Shown here piece after piece: positions 1 through 6,724 of a stretch of 32,367 nucleotides of DNA. A program made the position numbers and the translations under genes. The notes beneath the pieces are model-generated. The model did no database searches, was not told the DNA's origin, and worked only from the letters and a program-made list of their open reading frames with translations. The DNA is from an uncultured Clostridia bacterium (lineage in GTDB: Bacteria > Bacillota > Clostridia > TANB77 > CAG-508), in the NCBI GenBank assembly GCA_944386695.1, contig CALXCB010000013.1, forward strand, positions 1 to 32,367. Direction: 5' to 3'. Position 1 is the stretch's first letter. Every line of letters starts with the position of its first letter.

Positions 1-30
1 GAAAAGATTACTAAATTTATCGAATATTAG
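1..30 (+). CDS. C-terminal end of an upstream gene (partial, uncertain)
   Basis: Frame 1 reads nine sense codons (EKITKFIEY) and then TAG at 28-30. This may be the tail of a gene that begins before the window. It is too short to assign a function, and its reality rests only on the open frame and on the promoter of the next gene starting well after it. Confidence 0.25.
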   Translation, partial: EKITKFIEY

Positions 31-69
31 ATAAGTAAATAAAAAATAAAAAAATTTTAGTAAAAATAC

Positions 70-98
70 TTGATTATTGGAAAAAAATATAATATAAT
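70..98 (+). promoter_or_regulatory. Sigma-A promoter of the carbohydrate-binding protein gene
   Basis: TTGATT (70-75), a 17-bp spacer and TATAAT (93-98). Transcription should begin near 105. The TTG at 98 therefore overlaps the -10 box and cannot be a start codon, which moves the gene start to the ATG at 137. Confidence 0.7.
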
Positions 99-136
99 TG
101 CAAGTAGCAAAAGACAAAAAGGGAGAAGATGTAAAA

Positions 137-607
137 ATGGAATTAACTAAAAATATATTTTTTAATACAGATAAGTTAATTGAAAATAGTAAAGTTAAAA
201 TTTCTTATACAGGAAAATTCTATCAAGAAAAATGTGAGAAAGTAATAATTCACTATGGATTTGGTGACCAATGGGAAAATGTACATGATATAGAGATGGA
301 AAATACAGAACTTGGTTTTCAAACTGAAATAGATCTATTAGAAGGAAAAACATTTAATTTTTGTTTCAAAAATGAAAAAGACGAATGGGATAACAATAAT
401 GGTAAAAATTATGTATTTCCATTAGAAAAAATATCTCAAGAATTAATAAGTTTAGAAGATGAAGCTAAACAATTAGGAGCTGCAAGACCTTTGAGAAGGT
501 CATATTTATGGAGTAAAAAAATTAAATTAGCAGTGTATAAAATAATAACATATTTACCAAAAATAATATCAGGAAATTATAAAAAGAAAGTTAATAATGA
601 GAATTAA
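137..607 (+). CDS. Carbohydrate-binding module protein (CBM25/53-like), cytoplasmic
   Basis: A 156-residue protein starting at ATG 137, preceded by GGGAG at 121-125. An earlier in-frame TTG at 98 lies inside the promoter -10 box and is rejected. The first ~95 residues form one beta-sandwich module. It has a conserved HYGFG segment, aromatic residues and the near-invariant WDNNNGKNY block (around residues 84-92), typical of CBM25/CBM53 starch-binding modules. There is no catalytic domain and no signal peptide. The C-terminal ~60 residues are basic and helical and may bind a partner or membrane. A role in glycogen or starch-like polymer metabolism is inferred from the module alone. The gene ends in a strong terminator. 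Confidence 0.75.
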   Translation: MELTKNIFFNTDKLIENSKVKISYTGKFYQEKCEKVIIHYGFGDQWENVHDIEMENTELGFQTEIDLLEGKTFNFCFKNEKDEWDNNNGKNYVFPLEKISQELISLEDEAKQLGAARPLRRSYLWSKKIKLAVYKIITYLPKIISGNYKKKVNNEN

Positions 608-653
608 AAAAGGTTATCCACATATTGATCATAATATGTGGATAATCTTTTTT
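607..653. terminator. Bidirectional terminator between convergent genes
   Basis: The arms GGTTATCCACATATT and AATATGTGGATAATC are perfectly complementary around a short loop. An A-run precedes and a T-run follows, so the hairpin can stop transcription from both the upstream plus-strand gene and the minus-strand SDR gene, whose stop codon it touches. Confidence 0.9.
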
Positions 654-1386
654 AAGTTATAACCCAACCACCATTAATAGAGATTATTTGTCCAGTAGTG
701 AAGTCATCTTCAATTAACCAATTTACGCATTTAGCGATACTAGAAGTTGAACCGATTTTACCAAGAGGAGTTTCATCTTTTATTGAATTAATGGTGTCTA
801 ATGAAATATTTTTATTCATATCTGTATCTATAAAACCTGGAGCAATAGAATTAACTCTTATGTTTGAGGGTCCTAATTCTTTAGCCAAGGATTTAGTCAT
901 TGCATCTAAAGCCGCTTTTGAAATAGAATATAAACTTTCACAAGAAGAGCCTACAATGCCCCAAATAGAAGACATATTTATTATACAACCGGATTTGTTT
1001 TGTATCATATTTGGTATAGTCTCTTGAGTAACACAAAAAGCAGAATATAAATTTGTATTTAATACCATATTCCATTCCTCATCTGTAATATCTGTAAATA
1101 AATTAAAAGAAGAAATTCCAGCATTATTTATTAATACATCTATTCTTTTATATTTATTTATAATAAAATCTATCATTTTTTTTACTTCATCTCTATTAGA
1201 AACATCTGCTTTGTACAAATCAATTTGTTGATTTTTTCTTAATGCTTCTTGTTTTAAGTTATTTGCATGTTCTTCGGATTTATTGTAATTAGCTATAATA
1301 ATATGTCCTTGTGCGGCCAAAGTTAAAGCGATTTGACGACCTATACCGCGAGAAGAGCCTGTTATTAATATTATTTTTTTATCCAT
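652..1386 (-). CDS. Short-chain dehydrogenase/reductase, FabG-like
   Basis: A 244-residue classical SDR. The Rossmann cofactor motif TGSSRGIG is at residues 9-16, NNAG at 87-90, and the catalytic tetrad is N112, S140, Y153 and K157 (YSISK). The NGG near the C-terminus (residues 239-241) is also typical. Length and motifs match 3-oxoacyl-ACP reductase (FabG) and related NAD(P)H-dependent alcohol/ketone reductases. It is not inside a fatty-acid cluster, so the substrate is unknown. The start is set by AAAGGA nine bases upstream. It stands alone, downstream of a tRNA operon on the same strand, and ends at the shared terminator. Confidence 0.9.
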   Translation of the reverse strand: MDKKIILITGSSRGIGRQIALTLAAQGHIIIANYNKSEEHANNLKQEALRKNQQIDLYKADVSNRDEVKKMIDFIINKYKRIDVLINNAGISSFNLFTDITDEEWNMVLNTNLYSAFCVTQETIPNMIQNKSGCIINMSSIWGIVGSSCESLYSISKAALDAMTKSLAKELGPSNIRVNSIAPGFIDTDMNKNISLDTINSIKDETPLGKIGSTSSIAKCVNWLIEDDFTTGQIISINGGWVIT

Positions 1387-1487
1387 TATTGGTTCCTTTC
1401 AAATTAATGGTAAATGTAAGTTTTTTAATTAATAGTAAAATGCAAAAAAGCCAACAATTAAGAGTATCCTCAAAACTATTGACAATC

Positions 1488-1563
<76 letters not shown>

Positions 1564-1575
1564 ATATTTAATTAT

Positions 1576-1650
1576 TGGTGACCCCTACGGGAATCGAACC
1601 CATGTCCCCGCCGTGAAAGGGCGATGTCTTAACCTCTTGACCAAGGGGCC
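1576..1650 (-). tRNA. tRNA-Glu (anticodon UUC)
   Basis: A minus-strand cloverleaf with acceptor GGCCCCT pairing with AGGGGTC (one G-U), anticodon stem TCGCC/GGCGG with loop CTTTCAC, T-loop GTTCGATTC and encoded CCA. Only 12 bases separate it from tRNA-Thr. Confidence 0.97.
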
Positions 1651-1654
1651 ACAT

Positions 1655-1691
1655 AAAAATGAATATCAAATTTAATTTAATATTCATTTTG
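1655..1691 (-). other. Inverted repeat between tRNA-Lys and tRNA-Glu
   Basis: AAATGAATAT and ATATTCATTT form a ~10-bp stem around an A/T loop in the 45-base spacer of the tRNA operon. On the transcribed strand a short U-run follows. It may be a weak partial terminator or a processing site that lowers expression of the two distal tRNAs. Confidence 0.45.
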
Positions 1692-1695
1692 TGTT

Positions 1696-1771
1696 TGGTG
1701 AGCTATCCGCGACTCGAACGCGGGACAACTTGATTAAAAGTCAAGTGCTCTACCACCTGAGCTAATAGCCC
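1696..1771 (-). tRNA. tRNA-Lys (anticodon UUU)
   Basis: A minus-strand cloverleaf with acceptor GGGCTAT pairing with ATAGCTC, anticodon stem CTTGA/TCAAG with loop CTTTTAA, T-loop GTTCGAGTC and encoded CCA. It is the first gene after the operon promoter. Confidence 0.97.
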
Positions 1772-1803
1772 ATCTACTGCCTATCCGCAAGCAGAACAAT
1801 AGT

Positions 1804-1832
1804 ATCATACTATATTTTGATAGTTTTGTCAA
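1804..1832 (-). promoter_or_regulatory. Promoter of the tRNA-Lys-Glu-Thr operon
   Basis: On the minus strand, TTGACA (1827-1832), an exact 17-bp spacer and TATGAT (1804-1809) lie about 33 bases upstream of tRNA-Lys. The near-consensus boxes fit a strongly expressed stable-RNA operon. Confidence 0.85.
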
Positions 1833-1849
1833 TACTTTTTTTAAAATTT

Positions 1850-1915
1850 AAAAAATTATTTTTAAACTAACCCCATATTTATTCAAAAAGTATTAGGTAA
1901 TAAATATGGGTTAGT
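1850..1915 (-). terminator. Terminator of the DUF1858 gene
   Basis: The arms ACTAACCCCATATTTATT (1866-1883) and AATAAATATGGGTTAGT (1899-1915) form a ~17-bp stem with one bulged base. A T-rich tract follows on the minus strand. Confidence 0.85.
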
Positions 1916-1932
1916 CAATTGTGAAAGTATTA

Positions 1933-2121
1933 TTAAGCATTGTTTAGTTTATCTAAAACTTCATTTACGTCAATTCCATGTACTTCACATGCTTCCGCAA
2001 GAGTTTCTGCTTGAGAAGCAGGACAAGATAAGCAATGCATACCAACTTCTAATAAAATGTCTGCTTTATCTGGAGCTTGTTCTAAGATATCGCCAATAAG
2101 AGTATCTTTATTAAAATTCAT
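1933..2121 (-). CDS. DUF1858 / hybrid-cluster-protein-associated redox disulfide protein
   Basis: A 62-residue protein. The start is set at 2121 because AAGGAGG lies nine bases upstream. Any longer reading would run through the promoter at 2161-2189. It matches the small DUF1858 domain (TIGR03980 type), with a helical N-terminus and a CLSCP motif whose C30 and C33 form the proposed redox disulfide after the typical VGMHC segment. Family members are often encoded near or fused to hybrid cluster protein, nitroreductases or rhodanese-like domains. Here it stands alone. A role in thiol or nitrosative-stress redox chemistry is inferred from the family only. Confidence 0.88.
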   Translation of the reverse strand: MNFNKDTLIGDILEQAPDKADILLEVGMHCLSCPASQAETLAEACEVHGIDVNEVLDKLNNA

Positions 2122-2160
2122 AGTATAAACCTCCTTAAAATTTTTATTAAAACAAATTTT

Positions 2161-2189
2161 ATCATAAAATTTCAAAAAAGTATAGACAA
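2161..2189 (-). promoter_or_regulatory. Promoter of the DUF1858 gene
   Basis: On the minus strand TTGTCT (2184-2189), a 17-bp spacer and TATGAT (2161-2166). It overlaps back-to-back with the plus-strand promoter of the T4SS-like operon, so the two units share a divergent control region. Confidence 0.7.
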
Positions 2190-2211
2190 AATGGAAAAAT
2201 GGTGATAATAT
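2183..2211 (+). promoter_or_regulatory. Promoter of the T4SS-like operon
   Basis: TAGACA (2183-2188), a 17-bp spacer and TAATAT (2206-2211). Transcription would start near 2218, leaving only a few bases before the first ribosome site GAGG at 2223-2226. Confidence 0.6.
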
Positions 2212-2236
2212 ATTTAAACAGCGAGGTGATGAAGGC

Positions 2237-2404
2237 ATAAATAAGTTAATTAATTTTTTCTTTATAACATTTAGTATTAATTTTTTTATAACAATTTATT
2301 CAATTTATAATTTTTTAGATTTCGAAATTTTTCAAAATAAACAAGGCTTAAAATTAAATATAAAAAAAGAAGATTTCCAATATAAGGAGGTTGATAAACA
2401 ATAA
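2237..2404 (+). CDS. Small membrane protein, first gene of the T4SS-like operon, with an apparent AUA start
   Basis: A 55-codon open frame with no ATG, GTG or TTG at its head. ATA at 2237 is preceded by GAGGTGATGAAG, so the N-terminus would read MNKLINFFF. The nearest in-frame alternatives do not fit the ribosome site, and the local ATG at 2229 is in another frame and stops after three codons. The product has one hydrophobic helix (about residues 4-25) and a charged tail. Its stop overlaps the first codon of the VirD4-like gene by two bases (CAATAA), which implies translational coupling. The function is unknown. The position in front of virD4 is conserved-looking but cannot be confirmed here. 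Confidence 0.5.
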   Translation: MNKLINFFFITFSINFFITIYSIYNFLDFEIFQNKQGLKLNIKKEDFQYKEVDKQ

Positions 2405-4101
2405 AAACAAAAAGATTTATTTTTTGTACATCTTTTTTTATTATTTTTTCAATAGTTTTTTCAATTATTTTATATCCCTTATTTACGGCAAAAGAAGTAA
2501 TAATTACTTACGGCATCAAACCATTTGATATATGTCAAAAAAATGCAAAGCTATGGTACTATATTAAAATAATGTATTGTATGACTTTTATATTTTCTAA
2601 TTTAATACTTAGTAATTTTTTATTTGATAAAATATTAAATAAAAAAAATAAAGAGATAGAAATGAAAAAGACAGAGTATAAACCGGATTTTGATAAATTA
2701 AATTTATTAATAGGTTATGATATAAAAACAAATGAAAATATATATTTACCAGAATCAGGTTTATATCAAAATTTTTTGATAACAGGAACAATTGGATCTG
2801 GAAAAACAAGTTCAGCGATGTATCCATTTACAGAACAATTATTAAAATATAATTCTATCCATATTGAAAATAAAATAGGAATGCTTATTTTAGATGTAAA
2901 AGGAAATTATTATGAGCAAGTAAAAAAATATGCAGAAAAATATAATTTGATAAATGATTTAACAATTATAGAGTTAAAATCAAATATAAAATATAATCCT
3001 CTGCATAAACCAGATTTAAAACCTAGTGTTTTAGCTAATAGGTTGAAAACAATTTTAGAGTTATTTTCAGAAAATAATTCAGAAAGTTATTGGCTAGATA
3101 AAGCTGAACAAATACTTTCCGAAGCAATCAAGCTATGTAGATTATATAATGATGGATATGTAACTTTTTTAGAATTACACAAATTAATTACAATACCAGG
3201 ATATTATAAAGAAAAAATTTATAAGTTAAAAGATTTATTTGTTTCTGCAAAATTAAGTATAGAAGAAGTATATAATTTAAATACAGCTTTAGATTTTTTT
3301 CAAAAAGAATTTGAAAATTTAGATTCTAGAACACTTGGTATATTAAAATCTGAAATTACGAGAATAACAAATACTTTTGTTTCTGATTATGATGTATTAA
3401 AGACATTTTGTCCTCAAAAACATGAATTAAATTTCCAAGGTTTTGAAGAAGTATTAACAAATGGAAAAATAGTTGTATTAAATATGAATATAGCTGAATA
3501 TAGAAATTTATCTAAGATTATAGCGGCATATTTAAAATTAGATTTTCAAACAGAAATAATGATGAAGTTAGCCAAAGGAAATCAAAAGACAACAGCTTTT
3601 ATTTGTGATGAATATGCAGAATATGTGACAAAAACAGATAGTGACTTTTTTTCATTAAGTAGAGAAGCAAAATGTATTAATATTGTAAGTACTCAAAGCT
3701 ATTCTTCGATTAAAAAAACGATAAAAGATGAAGCAGCAGTTAAAGTAATTTGTCAAAATTTGATAAATAAAATATGGTTTAGAACAGATGATATATTAAC
3801 AATAGAGGAAGCGCAAAAGCAATTAGGCAAAGAAGAAAAGACAAAAACATCAAAAAATATATCTGAAAGTGCTAAAGAAACAAAATATAATTATTTTACA
3901 AAAAAACTTATTAATAAAGATTCTACAATTTCAGAAAGTTTCAATGTTTATACCCAAAGTGATTTTGTATATGATACAAATTTTTTTACACAAGAATTGG
4001 AAACATTTTCAGCTATTTGCTTTTTATCAGATGGAAAGAAAATTTTAAAACCAAAAAAAATAGGGATGTACCCTTATTTTATAAAAAAAGATAATGATTA
4101 G
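2401..4101 (+). CDS. VirD4/TraG-type coupling ATPase, with an apparent AUA start
   Basis: A 566-residue type IV coupling protein. The first in-frame ATG (2572) has no ribosome site and would cut off the N-terminal membrane anchor. Open frame extends back to ATA at 2401 (MKTKRF), ten bases after AAGGAGG, with a TAA at 2395 just upstream. The extended N-terminus has two hydrophobic helices (about residues 4-23 and 58-76), as expected of a VirD4 anchor. Walker A is GTIGSGKT (129-136), followed by LILDVKG and Walker B FICDE near residue 400. The conserved segment with STQSYSS follows. The family pumps or recruits substrates to a T4SS. No relaxase and no VirB4 lie in the operon, so it may be domesticated or decaying. 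The frame is intact throughout. Confidence 0.88.
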   Translation: MKTKRFIFCTSFFIIFSIVFSIILYPLFTAKEVIITYGIKPFDICQKNAKLWYYIKIMYCMTFIFSNLILSNFLFDKILNKKNKEIEMKKTEYKPDFDKLNLLIGYDIKTNENIYLPESGLYQNFLITGTIGSGKTSSAMYPFTEQLLKYNSIHIENKIGMLILDVKGNYYEQVKKYAEKYNLINDLTIIELKSNIKYNPLHKPDLKPSVLANRLKTILELFSENNSESYWLDKAEQILSEAIKLCRLYNDGYVTFLELHKLITIPGYYKEKIYKLKDLFVSAKLSIEEVYNLNTALDFFQKEFENLDSRTLGILKSEITRITNTFVSDYDVLKTFCPQKHELNFQGFEEVLTNGKIVVLNMNIAEYRNLSKIIAAYLKLDFQTEIMMKLAKGNQKTTAFICDEYAEYVTKTDSDFFSLSREAKCINIVSTQSYSSIKKTIKDEAAVKVICQNLINKIWFRTDDILTIEEAQKQLGKEEKTKTSKNISESAKETKYNYFTKKLINKDSTISESFNVYTQSDFVYDTNFFTQELETFSAICFLSDGKKILKPKKIGMYPYFIKKDND

Positions 4102-4113
4102 GAGATGATTTAA

Positions 4114-4447
4114 ATGAATAACAAGATATTTTTTTATATAAAATTTATAATAATTTTTGCGGGGATATTAATACTATTAAATTTTACAAATATTTTTGCG
4201 GCAAGTACACCTAAACTTGTTAGCACATTACAAAAAGCTTTTGAAAGTATAGAAGAGTGGCTTATAAAACTTGCAACACCTGCGGCAGCAGTAGCTGTAC
4301 GGAACAGGATTGTTTATGAAAAAATTTAGTTTTGGTGATGAAGAGAAAATAAGAACTGGAAAAAAACTTGTAAAAACAGCATTATTTTCTTATGTGTTTA
4401 TTTTAGCTGTTGATTTAGTTTTATCTGCAATAGAATCTCTAATATAA
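4114..4447 (+). CDS. VirB2/TrbC-like pilin, split by a +1 shift at a CGG codon
   Basis: ATG 4114 has AGGAG nine bases upstream, overlapping the virD4 stop. The zero frame runs 62 codons: a signal-type hydrophobic helix ending FAA, then a helical segment and LATPAAAVAV. At 4300 it meets CGG and soon stops at 4327-4329 (TAG). Skipping one base (C4300) gives GTGLFMKKFSFGDEEK and a second long hydrophobic helix ending at TAA 4445-4447. The joined 110-residue product has normal pilin architecture: signal sequence, two membrane helices and a basic loop. A separate ATG at 4316 could give only the second half. This is either a one-base insertion (decay or assembly error) or programmed +1 frameshifting. 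The same situation recurs in the next gene. Confidence 0.72.
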
Positions 4448-4462
4448 GAATAGGAGTGAGTA

Positions 4463-5342
4463 TTGGAAAATTCTAATGAAATAACAACAAATATTATAAA
4501 TACAATAAATACAATTTTTGAAAATTTATTTTCTTCAATAGATAATAATTTATATGAAATTTTAGATGATTTAATATTTGTAAATAAAGATATTTTATCT
4601 GATAAATATTTTGATAAATTATTTGGAACATCAACAGCAAATGGTATATTATTAATAGCAAACTCTTTATTAATAGGATTTTTATTATACTATGCTGCAA
4701 AATTTATGATGTCTAATTTTACTTATAGTAAAATAGAAAATCCTACACGTTTTATATTTAAATGTATAATATTTGGAATATGTATGAATAGTTCATTTTT
4801 TATAATAGAGCAATTATTAGATTTTAATTTTAATATTTGTAGTTTGATAAAAGGATTAGGTGAAGATCTATTTAATAAAAATATTTGTTTCAGTGAATTA
4901 ATAAATGAAATAAATCAAAATTTGTCAATTAAAGAAACAAATATAGATATTTTCACTTTAGATGGTTTAATAAAAGGAACTTTAACAATTTCTTTACTGA
5001 ATTTAGTTTTTTCATATTCATTAAGATATGTTTTAATAAAGATATTTGTTTTATTAGCACCATTTGCATTTTTATCACTGACATTAGAAAATACATCATA
5101 TTTTTTTAAATCTTGGTTTAGAAGTTTATTTTCTTTATTAGTTACTCAAATTTTTGTAGCAATAGTGTTAATTCTTTTATTTTCAATGGATTACGCTAAA
5201 GGAAATTTAATAAATAAATTTATTTATATAGGTGGAATTTATGCACTAATAAAAGCTAATTCTATAGTAAGACAATTATTTCGGAGGCATATCAATAAGT
5301 GTTCAATCACAAATAACTAAATTAAAAAGCATAGGGAGGTGA
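4463..5342 (+). CDS. VirB6/TrbL-like polytopic membrane protein, C-terminus reached by a +1 shift at CGG
   Basis: Starts at TTG 4463, six bases after AGGAG. A 273-codon zero frame has several hydrophobic segments (about residues 60-85, 97-120, 172-205 and 222-245) and a conserved-looking YIGGIYALIKANS segment, as in VirB6-type channel subunits. At 5282 the frame meets CGG, and the remaining codons (RRHINKCSITNN) look non-native. Skipping C5282 yields GGISISVQSQITKLKSIGR and a stop at 5340-5342. That is the Gly-rich soluble tail expected after the last helix, and the stop then abuts the PrgI gene. The unshifted product would end at 5320. This is the second CGG-linked +1 event in consecutive genes. 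Confidence 0.72.
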
Positions 5343-5629
5343 TAAAAGTAAAATTTATATTTCCACAAAATTATAAATTTAATACTAAAATATTAGGATT
5401 GATTGACTATCAATCAGCAATTTTAAATTTAATTTGGTCAGGAATAATATTTTTAATATTAAATGTAATCTTTAATAGTTTAAATATAAAAATATTTTTA
5501 TTTATAGTATTAGTATTTCCAATTCTTATATTTAGTGTAGTAGGAATTAATGGAGAAAATATTATTAATGTAATTATATACATGTCAAAATTTATAATAA
5601 GACCAAAATTATTGATTTACACTAAATAA
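5339..5629 (+). CDS. PrgI-family T4SS membrane protein
   Basis: About 93-96 residues. After a FIFPQNY segment there is a DYQSA motif followed by two adjacent hydrophobic helices (about residues 30-48 and 52-71) and a basic tail, the PrgI/TcpE-like pattern found beside VirB6 and VirB4 in Gram-positive conjugation systems. The start is uncertain. GTG at 5339 lies inside the ribosome site GGGAGGTGAT. The correctly spaced codon, eight bases after GGAGG, is GTA (5348), and an ATA (5342) lies between. This is the third gene of the operon without a clean start. A VirB4 ATPase normally follows but is absent here. The next gene is dnaD-like with its own promoter. Confidence 0.7.
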   Translation: MIKVKFIFPQNYKFNTKILGLIDYQSAILNLIWSGIIFLILNVIFNSLNIKIFLFIVLVFPILIFSVVGINGENIINVIIYMSKFIIRPKLLIYTK

Positions 5630-5674
5630 ATTACAAAATCTTTTAAATGCTATTAAAATTATACATTTTTCTAT

Positions 5675-5704
5675 TTGAAAAAATTTTTAAAATAGTGTTA
5701 TAAT
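5675..5704 (+). promoter_or_regulatory. Promoter of the dnaD-dnaC operon
   Basis: TTGAAA (5675-5680), an 18-bp spacer and TATAAT (5699-5704), 30 bases before the dnaD-like start. It separates this pair transcriptionally from the T4SS-like operon. Confidence 0.75.
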
Positions 5705-5734
5705 GAGAACAAAATTGAAAGGATGGAGACAGAA

Positions 5735-6724
5735 ATGAAATTAGAGCAAAACAACAAGCCAATGATATTTTCGCAAACTGAAATACCAGATATATTTTTT
5801 GCAGAACATTTAACTAATATGACAGGAGATTATTTAAAAATATATTTGTATATAATATTTCTATCAAAATATAATGGAGAAATAAATATAAATGATTTAT
5901 CAAAAAAATTAGCATTACCAATAAACACAATAAATGAAGGTATGAAATATTTAGAAAAAGAAGGGCTAATTTTAAGGAAAAATACAGGTTTTATAGTAGT
6001 TGATTTACAAGAAAAAACTTTAAATGAATTGTATACATTAAAAATGGAAAATTCTGCTGAAAAAATAAAACAAAATGCAGAAAATAAAGCAAGAATAGAA
6101 CTAGTGGAATATTTAAATAATAAATACTTTCAAGGTGTTATGGGACCTACCTGGTATTCAGATATTGATAATTGGATTGATAAATATGGATTTGATGACC
6201 AAGTAATGATAAATTTATTTGATTATTGTTTCAATAAGGCTGCACTACATAGAAATTATGTACAAGCAGTTGCAGAAGCATGGGGGCTAAACAAAATTAA
6301 AAATTTAGATGATTTAGAAAATTACTATATGAAACAAGAAAAATTGATGAAAATAAAAAAGGAAATTGCAAAAAAATTAGGAAAAAGAAGTGGTCTTACT
6401 CAATATGAAGAAGCTTATATAGAAACATGGGTAAATGAATATAAATATGAACTACCAATAATTGAAATTGCATTAAAAAGGACTACATTACATGCAAATG
6501 CGAGTTTTGAATATATAAATAATATAATTAAAGATTGGCATGAGAGAAATTTAAAAACAGTAGCACAAGTTAATGAATTTTTGGAACAAAGAAAAAAACA
6601 AGCAAAAGAAAAGCAACAATTAAAACAACAAGTAAAAAAGGAATCTTTTGAGCAAAGAGCATACAGTAATTTAAGTTTTTTATATGCAAATAAAAATATT
6701 GAAGGAGCAAAACATGAAGGATAG
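5735..6724 (+). CDS. DnaD-domain replication protein
   Basis: A 329-residue protein started at ATG 5735, whose ribosome site is AAGGATGGAG. The earlier ATG at 5723 lies inside that site. An N-terminal winged helix (residues ~10-85, with the DLSKKL...EGLILR pattern) is followed by two DnaD/DDBH2 helical domains (around 105-190 and 205-270), each with the W/Y-rich IxxWxxxY-type core (DNWIDKYG and ETWVNEYKYE). A charged Gln/Lys-rich tail follows. In Firmicutes DnaD remodels DNA and helps load the helicase with DnaB and DnaI. It overlaps the helicase-loader gene by 11 bases, so the two are translationally coupled. Confidence 0.9.
   Translation: MKLEQNNKPMIFSQTEIPDIFFAEHLTNMTGDYLKIYLYIIFLSKYNGEININDLSKKLALPINTINEGMKYLEKEGLILRKNTGFIVVDLQEKTLNELYTLKMENSAEKIKQNAENKARIELVEYLNNKYFQGVMGPTWYSDIDNWIDKYGFDDQVMINLFDYCFNKAALHRNYVQAVAEAWGLNKIKNLDDLENYYMKQEKLMKIKKEIAKKLGKRSGLTQYEEAYIETWVNEYKYELPIIEIALKRTTLHANASFEYINNIIKDWHERNLKTVAQVNEFLEQRKKQAKEKQQLKQQVKKESFEQRAYSNLSFLYANKNIEGAKHEG

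Noticed and set aside
98..136. TTG 98 as the start of the carbohydrate-binding protein
   Set aside because: It overlaps the TATAAT box. ATG 137 has a good ribosome site.
698..1027. Plus-strand frame opposite the SDR gene
   Set aside because: It mirrors a well-supported SDR gene and has no ribosome site or recognisable motif. Similar mirror frames over capA, ABC-F, the P-type ATPase and the DUF6076-like gene were rejected for the same reason.
1430..1487. Terminator after tRNA-Thr
   Set aside because: A GAG/CTC mini-stem followed by GGCTTTTTTG is visible, but pairing is too poor to call.
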